A DNA stretch of 64,000 bases from Ureibacillus sinduriensis BLB-1 = JCM 15800. Its GTDB lineage: Bacteria > Bacillota > Bacilli > Bacillales_A > Planococcaceae. Below, piece after piece: positions 8,559-18,091 of the stretch. Where the stretch lies: positions 1-64,000 of the forward strand of contig NZ_JPVO01000041.1 in NCBI RefSeq assembly GCF_000772955.1, in the 5' to 3' direction. Each line of letters opens with the position of its first letter. The first letter of the stretch is position 1. The notes beneath the pieces were generated by a model, which saw only the letters and a list, made by a program, of their open reading frames with translations, did no database searches and was not told the origin of the DNA. Position numbers and translations under genes: made by a program.

Positions 8559-9755
8559 TTACACTATCTGCTTCTCGGCAGATAGGGAATAGAGTATCTT
8601 TCCTAATCGTTTAATCCCCTCTTCGATTATTTCTGGTGAAGAGTTTGTATAGTTCAAACGTAAAGTATTTACATTTGTTTTATCGGTATAGAATGGGTCA
8701 CCCGGAACGAATGCTACTTTTACTTCCATTGCTTTTTCAAAGAATTCAAGGGCAGATGTCCCTTCCTCCAATGTTACCCAAATGAACATCCCTCCATCTG
8801 GTTTTGTATACTTCACGGAAGATGGGAAGTATTTTGCCATTGCATTCAGCATGGCATTTGCTTGAGTTTCATATAGATTGATAATCTTCTTAACATGTGA
8901 GCCCAAGTCATTGTTCACCAAATACTCATGCAGTATCATTTGTGAGAAAATATTCGTATGCAAATCCGTTGCTTGTTTTACAGTATTTATATGATGCATT
9001 AACTCTTTATTTTTTGTTACCACATAGCCAAGTCGCATACCCGGCGTTACGATCTTGGAGAATGATCCGAGCAAAACGGAATTTTCCAGTTTACCTGCCC
9101 CGATGTAAGGCAACTTTTCCCCATTCCAGCGCAGCTCACCGTATGGATCATCTTCAATCAACACCACATCATATTTATTCACCACTTCATAAACAGCTTC
9201 CCTTTTTTCCTTGGAATAGCTAATGCCCGTGGGGTTTTGGAAATTCGGGACTGTATAGATAAATTTAATATTATTATTCGCAGCAAGTGTTCGATCTAGC
9301 TGTTGGGCGTCTAGGCCATCCTCTTCCAATGTTACCGAATAAAATTGTGGTTCGGCTAAAGAAAATGCCTGGATTGCCCCTAAATACCCAGGCTCCTCCA
9401 TCACAATGCCCTCCCCCTTGTTCAGGAGTACTTGAGAAATAAGTTGTAATGCTTGTTGGGAGCCTGTGGTAATTAAAATATCATCCGGTTCAAAGTGTAG
9501 TCCGTAATCTTTTTTATATTTGTCTGCAATGTATTGTCGCAAAGGTAAATACCCTTCGGTAGTCGAATATTGGAATAATTTTGCCCCATTTTCTTCAACG
9601 GCATGATTAATCGAGCTTTGCAATTCTTCAATTGGAAAAGAAATTGGGTTTGGTAAACCTCCAGCAAACGAAATGACATCAGGTACATCGGTCACTTTTA
9701 AAATGTTTCGTATAAATGATGATGGAGTATTTAATATTTTATCAGAGTACTTCAT
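8559..9755 (-). CDS. PLP-dependent aminotransferase, class I/II (MocR-free type)
   Basis: A 398-residue fold-type I aminotransferase. Visible landmarks: SFAGGLPNP near the N-terminus, TTGSQQALQLI, PNFQNPTG, the DDPYGELR PLP-binding Asp/Tyr segment, and the Schiff-base Lys in LGSFSKIVTPGMRLG. This pattern matches 2-aminoadipate or aromatic/branched-chain transaminases (LysN-like), which lack the GntR domain of MocR regulators. Substrate cannot be fixed. The ATG at 9755 follows GAGGGAATTGCT; the longer TTG-started frame to 9809 adds residues with no ribosome site. Single-gene transcript. Confidence 0.9.
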   Translation of the reverse strand: MKYSDKILNTPSSFIRNILKVTDVPDVISFAGGLPNPISFPIEELQSSINHAVEENGAKLFQYSTTEGYLPLRQYIADKYKKDYGLHFEPDDILITTGSQQALQLISQVLLNKGEGIVMEEPGYLGAIQAFSLAEPQFYSVTLEEDGLDAQQLDRTLAANNNIKFIYTVPNFQNPTGISYSKEKREAVYEVVNKYDVVLIEDDPYGELRWNGEKLPYIGAGKLENSVLLGSFSKIVTPGMRLGYVVTKNKELMHHINTVKQATDLHTNIFSQMILHEYLVNNDLGSHVKKIINLYETQANAMLNAMAKYFPSSVKYTKPDGGMFIWVTLEEGTSALEFFEKAMEVKVAFVPGDPFYTDKTNVNTLRLNYTNSSPEIIEEGIKRLGKILYSLSAEKQIV

Positions 9756-10120
9756 AGCAATTCCCTCTTTTTTTCGATAGTCGCTGAACCATTTATACTT
9801 ATTCTCCAAAGGATTGGATTTGAAAATGAATCAGTGTTACATGATTTTATCAGACTATTTAAAATATTTCAAAATAAATTTTGACTAATTTATATAAATC
9901 GTTAAATTTTTAGCAGTCCAATGCAAATATTTGCTCGAACTCTTTACGTTACGCATCCTGGTGATGGAAATATGCTCTTTTTTGATTTTCTTGAGATTAT
10001 AGGGGATATCGTAGTAATTCAATAACTCGCAAGGATAGCCCGGGAATCAACACTCATGTCACTTCAGATTAGCTTCCGCTCACAATGATTGTTGATCCGA
10101 ATATGATCATTCCTTATAAA
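9756..10120. other. Intergenic stretch with a short coding-like remnant
   Basis: Contains the aminotransferase promoter region. On the minus strand around 9895-10045 an open frame of about 50 codons reads PGYPCELLNYYDIPYN and onward, without a start codon or ribosome site. It might be the tail of a decayed gene. I do not recognise it. Confidence 0.3.
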
Positions 10121-10121
10121 A

Positions 10122-10151
10122 AAATAGCCCAGTTCTTTTTACAAGAACTGG
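10122..10151 (-). terminator. Terminator of the DUF1541 lipoprotein gene
   Basis: Minus-strand stem CCAGTTCTT / AAGAACTGG followed by GCTATTTTTTT. Confidence 0.85.
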
Positions 10152-10162
10152 ACCGCCATGTT

Positions 10163-10837
10163 TTATTGGGAATCTGAATTTGAACCTGAATCTGAATTAC
10201 CATCCCAATCCGTGTCATAATCGGATTCTTCTTCAGTTTCCAGCTCGCTTTCCTTGAGCCATAAATGATTTGTTACAGTTTCACCTAGGGAATTTGTATA
10301 ATCGACTACGTAGACTGTTGTATCTTCCACCGTATCAACGGAACCTTCAGCACCCTGCATTCCGTCCAGATGGTTGACATTGATGATGACATCCGAGCCA
10401 ACATCGATTTTCTCATCATCCATCCCCGAGATCTCTCCCTCTACAAACCATCTGTGATTTTCTTCAAATTCATCACCATTGGTCGGCTTATATGAAACAG
10501 AGTATACTGTTGTTTCATAAGCCCCCTTGATAGTAGCCATCGCACCTTCCATGCCGTCTGTATGGCTTGCATTGATGACTGCGGTACTGCCAACAGGGAA
10601 CCTAGGATTTTCTGCTTCTTTTAAGCCTTCTGGCAGCTGGCCTTCAGCATGCCCTGCATGTTCGACAGATTCCTCGGCCGCTTCTTCACCCACTTGTTTG
10701 TCTGTCCCCTCAAGGTTATTTGTCACATCCGCCCCAGCTTCAGTAGGTTCATTTTTTTCCTTATCCCCCCATCCACAAGCGGATAAAAGCAGTACGGAAA
10801 GCAGTGTCATCGTAACTAATAGTAACTTACTATCCAT
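10163..10837 (-). CDS. YdhK-like lipoprotein with two DUF1541 domains
   Basis: A 224-residue secreted lipoprotein. The signal peptide ends in the lipobox LSAC, so the mature protein is anchored at that Cys. An acidic linker with His-rich AGHAEG follows, then two repeats of the DUF1541 domain, each with HxDGMxGA and TTVYSVSY or TTVYVVDY, and a Ser/Asp/Asn-rich tail. B. subtilis YdhK has the same arrangement. It lies just downstream of copA on the same strand; DUF1541 proteins are often found near copper or other metal genes, so a periplasm-side metal-related role is possible but unproven. The ATG at 10837 is nine bases from AGGAGG; the one at 10843 is too close. Confidence 0.85.
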   Translation of the reverse strand: MDSKLLLVTMTLLSVLLLSACGWGDKEKNEPTEAGADVTNNLEGTDKQVGEEAAEESVEHAGHAEGQLPEGLKEAENPRFPVGSTAVINASHTDGMEGAMATIKGAYETTVYSVSYKPTNGDEFEENHRWFVEGEISGMDDEKIDVGSDVIINVNHLDGMQGAEGSVDTVEDTTVYVVDYTNSLGETVTNHLWLKESELETEEESDYDTDWDGNSDSGSNSDSQ

Positions 10838-10977
10838 TTTCATAATCCTCCTAGTTTCTCAAGTCTCTCCACTAGTTTAAGGATTGAACTTTCCAGCAGA
10901 TTCTATTCATAAAAATGGTATTACTTTAGAAATGATGATGGAATGAACGCTTAAATTAAACAATAAAAATGGGCTGC

Positions 10978-13215
10978 TCAATGAACATCCCATTTTTTTG
11001 TTGCTTTCTTATTCAATTCGACTCTTTGCAAGCGTAATGCATTCAGCACCACTGAAACGGAGCTGAATGCCATCGCCACTCCAGCCAGCCACGGTGCAAG
11101 GAATCCTGCTGCTGCAATCGGGATGCCCAGCGTATTATAGCCAAACGCCCAAAATAAGTTTTGTTTAATATTGGCCATGGTTTTATGGCTCATTATAATG
11201 GCATCCGCTATACTGTTTAAATCCCCGCGAATCAAAGTGATATCCGCCGCTTCCATGGCAATATCCGTACCGGTTCCAACGGCCATGCCGATATTAGCCA
11301 CTGCTAATGCCGGTGCATCATTTGTACCATCTCCGACCATCGCAACTTTCCTGCCCGCTGCTTGCAATTTCCTGACTTCTTGTGCTTTTTCTTCAGGCAA
11401 GAGCTCTGCCATAACCCGTTGAATCCCCAACTGTTGTGCGATGGCCCGAGCAGTTCGCTCATTGTCCCCCGTCATCATAATGACCTCAATTCCCATGTCC
11501 TGAAGGCGTGCAATAGCTTGTCCCGAAGAATCTTTAATCGTATCGGCCACGGCGATCATGCCTGCATACCGGCCATCGATGCTCGCGATCATGGCGGTTT
11601 TCCCTTCGGCTTCAAGTTCTTCCATCATCCCGAGTGCTCCGGAAATATTGATATTATATTTATTCATTAATTTACGTGTACCTACCAAAATGGCTCGTTG
11701 GTTGACCGTTGCCTTGACACCATATCCAGGTATCGCTTCAAAATCGCGGACTTCGCGCAGCTTGATACCTTCTTGTTCTATCCCTTTAATAATCGACTGT
11801 GCAAGTGGATGTTCGGATTGTTTTTCAGCTGAACCTATAAATGAAAGGAGCATCCGAATATTCATGCCCTCGGCAACGATGACATCTGTTAGAATAGGTT
11901 TGCCATTTGTGACTGTTCCGGTTTTATCGACAATGACTGTATTAATATGATGAGTCTGTTCAAGGTGTTCCCCGCCTTTAAAAAGAATGCCCAATTCTGC
12001 TGCACGACCGGAGCCGGCCATTATGGATGTAGGTGTTGCAAGCCCCAATGCACACGGACAGGCAATTACGAGAACGGCAATTAAACTTTCCATTGCTGGT
12101 CCAAATTCACCTGGGGCAAGGAAGATCAACCAGACGAGATACGTCATAATGGCAAGAGCGATCACGACCGGGACAAAAACATCCGAAATCTTATCGGCCA
12201 GGCGTTGAATAGGCGCCTTAGAACCTTGCGCATCTTCCACCACTTTAATAATTTGGGCGAGCGCCGTATCACGTCCTACTTTTGTTGCCCGTATCGTAAT
12301 AAAACCATTCTTGTTGACGGTCGAACCGAATACAATAGACCCGGCTTCTTTGTCAATCGGCAGGCTCTCACCTGTTAACATCGACTCATCAACAGCGGTA
12401 TTGCCTTCCAAGATTTCTCCATCAACCGGTATTTTTTCGCCTGGCCTTATTAAAATAATATCGCCGACTACTACATCTTCTATCGAGATTTCTCTTTCCG
12501 CATCATTCCGAATCACTAATGCCGTTTTCGCTTGCAATCCCATCAACTTCTGAATCGCTTCCGATGAACGCCCTTTTGCTTTGGCCTCGAAAAGTTTTCC
12601 CAAAAGAATAAGAGTAATCAAAACTGCACTTGTTTCAAAATAGAGATGTGGGTAATGAAGCTGTGCATTTGTATTAACTGCCTGATAAACACTGTAAAAG
12701 TAAGCTGCCGACGTACCCATCACAACAAGTACATCCATGTTGGCACTTTGATCGCGTAGCGCTTTATAGGCACTGATATAAAATTGCCCTCCGATGATGA
12801 ATTGAACAGGTGTGGCCAAAATCATCTGCACCCAAGGATTCATCAGGATTTCAGGAACATAAATAAAGGAAGTTAATGAGAAATGACCTACCATTGTCCA
12901 TAAAAGCGGTAATGACAGAATTGCAGAAATGGCAAATTTTCTTTTTTGCTTTTGTATCGCTTCTTCGCGGTGGTTGAACACCGCCTGATCATTCTCCTTA
13001 ACCTGTGCCCCATAGCCCAACTTTTCCACCCGGCTTATGATATCGGACACAGCAACTCGACTTGAATCAAACTCGACTGTCGCATTCTCCAAGGCTAAGT
13101 TGACATTGGCCATCGTTACGCCGTCCATTTTATGAAGGCCTTTTTCAATTCGGGCAGCACAGGCTGCACATGTCATGCCAGTAATTTGCAAACTTGTTGC
13201 CTGGGCATTCATCAT
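10978..13215 (-). CDS. copA: Copper-exporting P1B-type ATPase CopA
   Basis: A 745-residue heavy-metal ATPase. One N-terminal HMA domain has [14 protein letters not shown] (residues 13-26). The membrane metal site is CPC in [13 protein letters not shown] near 388, the phosphorylated Asp is in DKTGTVTNG near 428, and [12 protein letters not shown] closes the hinge. CPC with this layout marks Cu+ export from the cytosol. B. subtilis CopA has two HMA domains and about 800 residues; this one has a single HMA. The usual partner gene copZ lies immediately upstream but is broken, and no csoR is visible. Confidence 0.95.
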   Translation of the reverse strand: MMNAQATSLQITGMTCAACAARIEKGLHKMDGVTMANVNLALENATVEFDSSRVAVSDIISRVEKLGYGAQVKENDQAVFNHREEAIQKQKRKFAISAILSLPLLWTMVGHFSLTSFIYVPEILMNPWVQMILATPVQFIIGGQFYISAYKALRDQSANMDVLVVMGTSAAYFYSVYQAVNTNAQLHYPHLYFETSAVLITLILLGKLFEAKAKGRSSEAIQKLMGLQAKTALVIRNDAEREISIEDVVVGDIILIRPGEKIPVDGEILEGNTAVDESMLTGESLPIDKEAGSIVFGSTVNKNGFITIRATKVGRDTALAQIIKVVEDAQGSKAPIQRLADKISDVFVPVVIALAIMTYLVWLIFLAPGEFGPAMESLIAVLVIACPCALGLATPTSIMAGSGRAAELGILFKGGEHLEQTHHINTVIVDKTGTVTNGKPILTDVIVAEGMNIRMLLSFIGSAEKQSEHPLAQSIIKGIEQEGIKLREVRDFEAIPGYGVKATVNQRAILVGTRKLMNKYNINISGALGMMEELEAEGKTAMIASIDGRYAGMIAVADTIKDSSGQAIARLQDMGIEVIMMTGDNERTARAIAQQLGIQRVMAELLPEEKAQEVRKLQAAGRKVAMVGDGTNDAPALAVANIGMAVGTGTDIAMEAADITLIRGDLNSIADAIIMSHKTMANIKQNLFWAFGYNTLGIPIAAAGFLAPWLAGVAMAFSSVSVVLNALRLQRVELNKKATKKWDVH

Positions 13216-13309
13216 TTTGTTCCACCAACCTCCAAATACCGATTAGGGCTATAGATATATGTCAAAAGAGAGAGCTGTCATCGAGCACTCTACTCTTGAA
13301 GCAGTTTTA

Positions 13310-13512
13310 TTACTGAACTACGTATCCTTGGTCATCAATCGCTTCCTTAATTTGTGTAAGCATGATTTTCCGTTCATTATAAGAAATGTTTACTTTGCCC
13401 GTTTCAAGATCTCCATACACCTCATTTTCTTAGCTCACCGACACTTCTTTCCACTGTTTTTTTTGCAATGTCCACAAGACATTCCTTTGACTACCAATAT
13501 CACGTTTTCCAT
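13310..13512 (-). pseudogene. copZ: copZ copper chaperone remnant, frameshifted twice
   Basis: From the ATG at 13512, ten bases after an AGGAG site, the frame reads MENVILVVKGMSCGHCKK with the GMxCGHC copper site, then breaks. Removing one A from the eight-A run restores TVERSVGEL. A second single-base correction near CTAAGAAAATGAGG restores VYGDLETGKVNISYN and a C-terminus ending DDQGYVVQ at 13310. The repaired protein is about 67 residues, the usual CopZ length. It sits upstream of copA in the normal copZ-copA order, so it once delivered Cu+ to CopA or CopA alone now suffices. Confidence 0.8.
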
Positions 13513-13845
13513 ATATCCATCGCTCCTTTACAAATTCGATGCAGGGCTATAATATTGTCAAACATTCTACTAAGTTCTGGATGATGGCTTTTTCGGCACT
13601 GTTTTTTGTTCGTTAAGTTTTCAATCGTTTTATCCAGTTTCTTCAACTCCGTTCTATCTTTCACTGCTTGTCCATATAAATTATGTTAGTCGCATAGAAA
13701 ACATTCGATTCATTTGCTATATGTAGTTCCTTTAACACACCCTTTTAAACTAAGAAACGAAATTGACTAACCTTCCGAGTATTTGCGCCATATATTAGCT
13801 CGATATTTACTTTTACGGTTAACCGATTTTTAGGAGGCGAATTAA
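13513..13845. other. Intergenic stretch upstream of copZ remnant
   Basis: A minus-strand frame of about 60 codons (13500-13680) includes VKDRTELKKLDKTIENLTNK and CRKSHHPEL but has no clear ribosome site and reads into the copZ start. It does not look like CsoR. The promoter of the plus-strand staygreen gene must lie at its right end. Confidence 0.3.
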
Positions 13846-14316
13846 ATGGAGGATTTCAATCCCCAAATGATGCAAGTGAGATTTATTCTACCCGCAAGTC
13901 CTATCGACCCTTTAATGGGAAGAAAATATACACTGACACATTCAGATGGAACCGGTCAACTTTTTCTCGATATTGGAATTGATTTTAATTATGAGGCTAT
14001 CAATGGGGAATTGCGTGATGAAATCATTGCACAATGGCAAAATGATTGGGAATATCGATTAATGGGTAAAGTCTACGTAGACAATGGAGAGTATACAGAG
14101 GAAGAAGCACACAAGCGATACAATCAATTTAAAAAACACATGAATGGCGCACTGCAAGGCATCGTTTTTGGAGACCGATTATTTTTATCAAACTACCCGC
14201 TGCTCCTTGATGCACCAATCTACATCCTCTTTGAGTCTACCTATCCACAATTTAGGGAAATCTATAATTATGGCACCCCACAACATTATTTGAATCAATT
14301 TCAGTTTGAAATTTAA
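13846..14316 (+). CDS. Staygreen (SGR) family protein
   Basis: A 156-residue soluble protein of the staygreen family (Pfam Staygreen). Plant SGR enzymes remove Mg from chlorophyll a. Shared features are the KYTLTHSD segment (His32, Asp34), LRDEIIAQW, a charged GKVYVD strand, and ALQGIVFGDRLFLSNYPLL followed by APIYILFES, which parallels the plant HGDGNLFNNYPEL..WVYF region. The Cys-rich C-terminal tail of plant SGR is absent, as in bacterial homologues. AGGAGGCGAATTAA precedes the ATG. It stands upstream of a ZIP metal transporter on the same strand, 120 bases apart. In a host without chlorophyll the substrate may be another tetrapyrrole; that is inference. Confidence 0.8.
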   Translation: MEDFNPQMMQVRFILPASPIDPLMGRKYTLTHSDGTGQLFLDIGIDFNYEAINGELRDEIIAQWQNDWEYRLMGKVYVDNGEYTEEEAHKRYNQFKKHMNGALQGIVFGDRLFLSNYPLLLDAPIYILFESTYPQFREIYNYGTPQHYLNQFQFEI

Positions 14317-14436
14317 TTCATTTACTAGTTTGATAAGCTGAACCCCATCCATTTCCATTGATTTTCCAGTTTATTCAGATTAAAATTTTCACTAAGGAAA
14401 CATTTAATATGAAAGTTTGTAAAGGGGATAGAGCCA

Positions 14437-15252
14437 TTGATGGACTTAATTTTAGAGCTTGATCCACTCCTTCAAGTAATAATTGCCACACTATTTACTT
14501 GGGGAATGACGGCATTAGGTGCTGCTCTAGTATTTACAACCAAGACCTTCAATCAAAAGTTTTTGGATAGTATGCTCGGCTTTGCTGGTGGTGTAATGAT
14601 TGCCGCAAGCTTTTGGTCTCTATTAGCCCCCGCTTTGGAGATGGCTGAAGGCGGAAGTCTGCCAGCTTGGCTTCCAGTAGCAGTTGGATTTTTGCTGGGG
14701 GGAGAATTCATTTACTTGATTGATAAACTGCTCCCCCACCTCCATCCCAACGCACCACTCAATAGTGCAGAAGGAATTCGTCCAAAAAAACGAAAGAGAA
14801 GTACTTTGCTCGTTCTCGCGATTACATTGCATAACATCCCTGAAGGCTTGGCCATCGGTGTATCTTTTGGTGCCGTTGCCCTTGGCTCGCCTTCCGCTTC
14901 ACTGGCAGGTGCCCTGGCTTTAGCCATCGGAATCGGGATCCAAAATATCCCTGAAGGTGCTGCTGTGTCGATGCCTTTGCTACGGGATGGACTCTCAAAG
15001 AAAAGAAGCTTTCTCTTTGGCCAGTTTTCAGGAATGGTTGAGCCCATTTCAGCAATAATCGGATTTCTGGCTGTGGCATATATTGAGCCGCTATTGCCCC
15101 TCGCTTTAGCTTTTGCAGCAGGTGCCATGATTTTTGTTGTGGCAGAAGAAGTAATTCCAAGTTCACAAGAAGAAGGAAATAAAGACCTTGCCGTCATGAG
15201 TTTAATGATCGGCTTTACTTTGATGATGATATTGGATGTTGCATTGGGCTAA
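14437..15252 (+). CDS. ZIP family divalent metal transporter
   Basis: A 271-residue integral membrane protein with eight predicted segments. Segment 4 has HNIPEGLAIGVSF and segment 5 has IQNIPEGAAVSMPL, the paired metal-binding signatures of ZupT-like ZIP carriers. A His-containing loop (LPHLHPN) lies between segments 3 and 4. It imports zinc or a related divalent ion. Start is TTG at 14437 (AAAGGGG nine bases upstream) or the adjacent ATG at 14440; the protein is the same but for one residue. A strong hairpin overlaps the stop codon. Confidence 0.9.
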   Translation: MMDLILELDPLLQVIIATLFTWGMTALGAALVFTTKTFNQKFLDSMLGFAGGVMIAASFWSLLAPALEMAEGGSLPAWLPVAVGFLLGGEFIYLIDKLLPHLHPNAPLNSAEGIRPKKRKRSTLLVLAITLHNIPEGLAIGVSFGAVALGSPSASLAGALALAIGIGIQNIPEGAAVSMPLLRDGLSKKRSFLFGQFSGMVEPISAIIGFLAVAYIEPLLPLALAFAAGAMIFVVAEEVIPSSQEEGNKDLAVMSLMIGFTLMMILDVALG

Positions 15253-15280
15253 TACTTGGGGGTCGGCATCCCCAAGTATT
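15251..15280 (+). terminator. Hairpin at the end of the ZIP gene
   Basis: Perfect stem AATACTTGGGG / CCCCAAGTATT overlapping the TAA stop. The following T-run is weak, so it may protect the 3' end rather than terminate efficiently. Confidence 0.6.
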
Positions 15281-15282
15281 AT

Positions 15283-15360
15283 TGAGCTATGAGCGTTTTC
15301 AATCTATTACGAGCGACTTTCGCCCGTTTATGAGCGGTTTTTTCCTCTTTACGGGCGAAT
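15283..15360. repeat. Degenerate tandem TAYGAGCG repeat
   Basis: Four units of about 20 bases start with CTATGAGCG, TTACGAGCG, TTATGAGCG and TTACGGGCG, each followed by T-rich sequence. Similar arrays are frequent between Bacillaceae genes, in my recollection. Function unknown. Confidence 0.55.
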
Positions 15361-15376
15361 TACTCCTTTTCTTCCC

Positions 15377-15411
15377 AAAAAAAGACGCCTCCAATTCTGT
15401 TTGGAGACGCC
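15377..15411 (-). terminator. Terminator of the DUF1292 gene
   Basis: Minus-strand stem GGCGTCTCCAA / TTGGAGGCGTC followed by a seven-T run. Confidence 0.9.
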
Positions 15412-15426
15412 CCTTGAATCAACTAA

Positions 15427-15699
15427 CTATATTTCCTCTTCATCCATGATTTCATCGAAGGCAGCCGATACCTTATCGAATTCTTCATCACTTTCGACCG
15501 CGCTAAAATCGCCTTCACTATCCACTTTCAGGAAGAAAACATCGATATCTGCTTCCGTATCCTCCTGAATGTCGTCTACAAAACCGACTGCCACGTATTC
15601 CGTACCTTCGATATTGATGGAAGCTAGAACTTCAACTTCCATTTCCTCATCATTTTCATCAGTAATTGTAAATACTTCTCCTACTTCGTGTTTTTCCAT
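15427..15699 (-). CDS. DUF1292 domain protein, YrzB-like
   Basis: A 90-residue, very acidic protein (about a third Asp and Glu). The N-terminal half FTITDENDEEMEVEVLAS and YVAVGF form the DUF1292 beta-rich domain, and the tail is helical and acidic. AAAGGAG lies nine bases before the ATG. It follows selO by 84 bases on the same strand and ends at a strong terminator, so the three genes from 17829 to 15427 may form one transcript. Role unknown. Confidence 0.85.
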   Translation of the reverse strand: MEKHEVGEVFTITDENDEEMEVEVLASINIEGTEYVAVGFVDDIQEDTEADIDVFFLKVDSEGDFSAVESDEEFDKVSAAFDEIMDEEEI

Positions 15700-15783
15700 G
15701 AGCGTAGTCTCCTTTTATTTCATGCTTTTAGTATCCGGAACTGGAATATAATTGAGAATCGCTTCCCTAAACCTATTATATCC

Positions 15784-17235
15784 TCAAGTTCCACAAAAAG
15801 TCCGATATGGGCGTTTTTGTGTTTCCGGCACTATGCAGTATTCCTCATACTCCGATGAATAATCATACGGATCAGCAAGCGCTGCCAGTAACCGTTCCAG
15901 CACACTTAAATCGCCATTTACGGCTGCATCCAATGCCTCTTCTACACGGTGATTCCGCGGTATAACAGATGGATTGCTATTTTTCATTAACTCCGTAGAT
16001 TCTTCAATACTCTGTGTTTGCCTGCTGCGTCTTAGTTCCCACTTTTGGAGCCATTCCTCGAACCCATCTTTGCCTTGGAGCGGTGATTTTTCATGTTGAC
16101 CGATTGTGAGTGCACTAAATGTATTTGTATAGTCTGCTTGATTTTTTTCCATCAAGTCGAGCAGCTCATCAGCCAGCTCTTTATCTTGATCTTCTTGGTC
16201 GAACAGACCCAGCTTTGCTCTCATTCCATCAAGCCAGTACTTCTCGAATTGGCCCATATACTGCGATATTTGACCTTGAGCAATTTCAATCGCTTTGTCC
16301 TCATCGTCGTCCAATAGAGGAACAAGCGACTCGGCAAAACGCGCTAGATTCCATAGCCCCATTTTTGGCTGGTTGCCATATGCGTAGCGACCCTTCGTAT
16401 CAATTGAACTAAATACCGTTTCAGGATGATAGGTATCCATGAAAGCACATGGTCCAAAATCAATCGATTCCCCGCTAATGGCCATATTATCCGTATTCAT
16501 GACACCATGAATAAAGCCTACGAGCTGCCATTTAGCAATCAATTCAGCTTGTTTCTTAATGACTTCTTGAAGCAAATACAAATATTGGTTATCGCTATTT
16601 GGAATATCTGTGTAGTGTCGGATGATTGTATAACTCGCCAAAGATTGAAGATCCTCAAAAGAACCCCAATTGGCGACATATTGGAATGTCCCGACACGAA
16701 TATGGCTGGAAGCAACACGCGTCAAAATGGCACCTGGGAGATCCGTTTCGCGGATGATTTTCTCTCCTGTTGAAACAACAGCCAAACTTCGGGTAGTAGG
16801 AATCCCCAATCCATGCATCGCTTCACTAATAATATATTCCCTTAGCATTGGTCCGAGTGCTGCCCGACCATCTCCTCCGCGTGAGAAAGGCGTTCTTCCT
16901 GCCCCCTTCAGCTGGATATCGAATCGTTCGTTCTCTGGGGTCATCTGTTCTCCATATAAAAGGGCCCGCCCATCCCCAAGCATCGTGAAGTAACCAAATT
17001 GATGCCCTGCATAGGCTTGCGCCATTGGAAACGATCCCTCCGGTGCTTTATTGCCGGCCAGGATTTGTACTCCTTCTTCACTTTGCAGCTCATCGCTGCT
17101 TAAACCCAACTCTTTTGCGAGCATTTCATTGAATATCACGATTTTTGGGTCACTTACAGGATGAAGACCTACACTTGCATAGAGCGTATCCGAAAGCCTT
17201 GCATAACTATTATCAAAATTCCATCCAAATCCCAT
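15784..17235 (-). CDS. selO: Protein adenylyltransferase SelO (YdiU/UPF0061)
   Basis: A 483-residue pseudokinase-fold enzyme of the SelO family, which transfers AMP from ATP to Ser, Thr or Tyr of target proteins. The family core is clear: [20 protein letters not shown], the nucleotide-binding Lys in [33 protein letters not shown], and the metal-binding HGVMNTDNM and DFGPCAFMD. The C-terminus ends RPYRTFCGT, keeping a Cys near the end as in many bacterial SelO proteins, where it can form a regulatory disulphide. AGAGG precedes the ATG. It lies 18 bases after a membrane-protein gene, likely an operon. Confidence 0.95.
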   Translation of the reverse strand: MGFGWNFDNSYARLSDTLYASVGLHPVSDPKIVIFNEMLAKELGLSSDELQSEEGVQILAGNKAPEGSFPMAQAYAGHQFGYFTMLGDGRALLYGEQMTPENERFDIQLKGAGRTPFSRGGDGRAALGPMLREYIISEAMHGLGIPTTRSLAVVSTGEKIIRETDLPGAILTRVASSHIRVGTFQYVANWGSFEDLQSLASYTIIRHYTDIPNSDNQYLYLLQEVIKKQAELIAKWQLVGFIHGVMNTDNMAISGESIDFGPCAFMDTYHPETVFSSIDTKGRYAYGNQPKMGLWNLARFAESLVPLLDDDEDKAIEIAQGQISQYMGQFEKYWLDGMRAKLGLFDQEDQDKELADELLDLMEKNQADYTNTFSALTIGQHEKSPLQGKDGFEEWLQKWELRRSRQTQSIEESTELMKNSNPSVIPRNHRVEEALDAAVNGDLSVLERLLAALADPYDYSSEYEEYCIVPETQKRPYRTFCGT

Positions 17236-17253
17236 AGTATCCTCTTCTCTCTT

Positions 17254-17829
17254 TTATTGACTATTTTTAGCCTTGGTAGCTGTATTATACTGTTCACCAG
17301 AATTAAGTATCCTGTTAAAAAAACCTGTAATTATAAAGCATGCAATACAAGCAACAGTCGTGATAATACTTGCCAGAAGTAGGCCGAGCGATCTCATGAA
17401 AGTATCCTCTCCTGGATAATATGGCTCAATTCCAACATACATATATACAAATAGTATAGTTAATCCGAAATAAAAACTGCTGCCGATCAGTGCAAGTATG
17501 ATTCGTTCCCCATTCGATCCCATCCATGCTTTATTAAAGCCAATCCAAACCCATATGCTCAGAACCACTGCCACGATCATCACGAGGAGATGGATATAAG
17601 GTATAAAAACAAGGGTCAATGCATATAGAATCCCAAGGCACCCAAAAAACAAAGCGGCATTTATTAAAAGTAACATAATTCCGGCCAAATAACTTTTTTG
17701 AAACCATTTTAACTTTTGCAGTTTTTTTTCAAGTGCATTATTTCCGTTAACGCGATCAGCTATTGGTTCACGCAAAAACAAGAGGAAAAGGAATCCTATG
17801 AGCGCGGCTGCGAAAAAGAAAGCAATCAA
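17254..17829 (-). CDS. Multi-pass membrane protein, unknown family
   Basis: A 191-residue protein with about five hydrophobic segments (residues 1-20, 53-70, 75-100, 115-135 and 150-172) and a polar C-terminus. The first segment is followed by REPIADRVNG and a Lys-rich stretch. I do not recognise the family. It is upstream of selO with an 18-base gap, so both are probably co-transcribed. An AAGGAGG ribosome site precedes the ATG. Confidence 0.75.
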   Translation of the reverse strand: MIAFFFAAALIGFLFLLFLREPIADRVNGNNALEKKLQKLKWFQKSYLAGIMLLLINAALFFGCLGILYALTLVFIPYIHLLVMIVAVVLSIWVWIGFNKAWMGSNGERIILALIGSSFYFGLTILFVYMYVGIEPYYPGEDTFMRSLGLLLASIITTVACIACFIITGFFNRILNSGEQYNTATKAKNSQ

Positions 17830-17946
17830 TCATAAAACCTCCTTATATGGTAATTATAACGCACCCCCTCATTGGTAGTTTCAGCCAAACTATTCCCTCT
17901 TTTTATGGATTTACTTAAAAAGAGCGTATTTTCTTCATATAAAACG

Positions 17947-17997
17947 TTTACATAAATTAAATAATAATTTTATATTTTTTATATCACTTTTGTGATA
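17947..17997 (+). promoter_or_regulatory. Candidate MATE promoter with operator palindrome
   Basis: TTTACA (17947) and TATATT (17971) are spaced by 18 bases, and a perfect palindrome TATCACTTTTGTGATA at 17982-17997 lies where transcription would start. This suggests repression of the efflux gene by an unlinked regulator. Confidence 0.45.
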
Positions 17998-18091
17998 AGA
18001 TATTGCTCGATGTTAGAAAAAGACATTTCGACCAACTTTCATCGAAGTGAAGTTTTTCTATACAGATATCTCTAAAGAAAGAGGAAGATGA

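Noticed and set aside
13259-13552. Plus-strand gene of 97 codons upstream of copA
   Set aside because: It is antisense to the copZ remnant, has no ribosome site and low-complexity composition.
13513-13700. csoR copper repressor
   Set aside because: The visible frame has no CsoR Cys-His-Cys pattern or family sequence.
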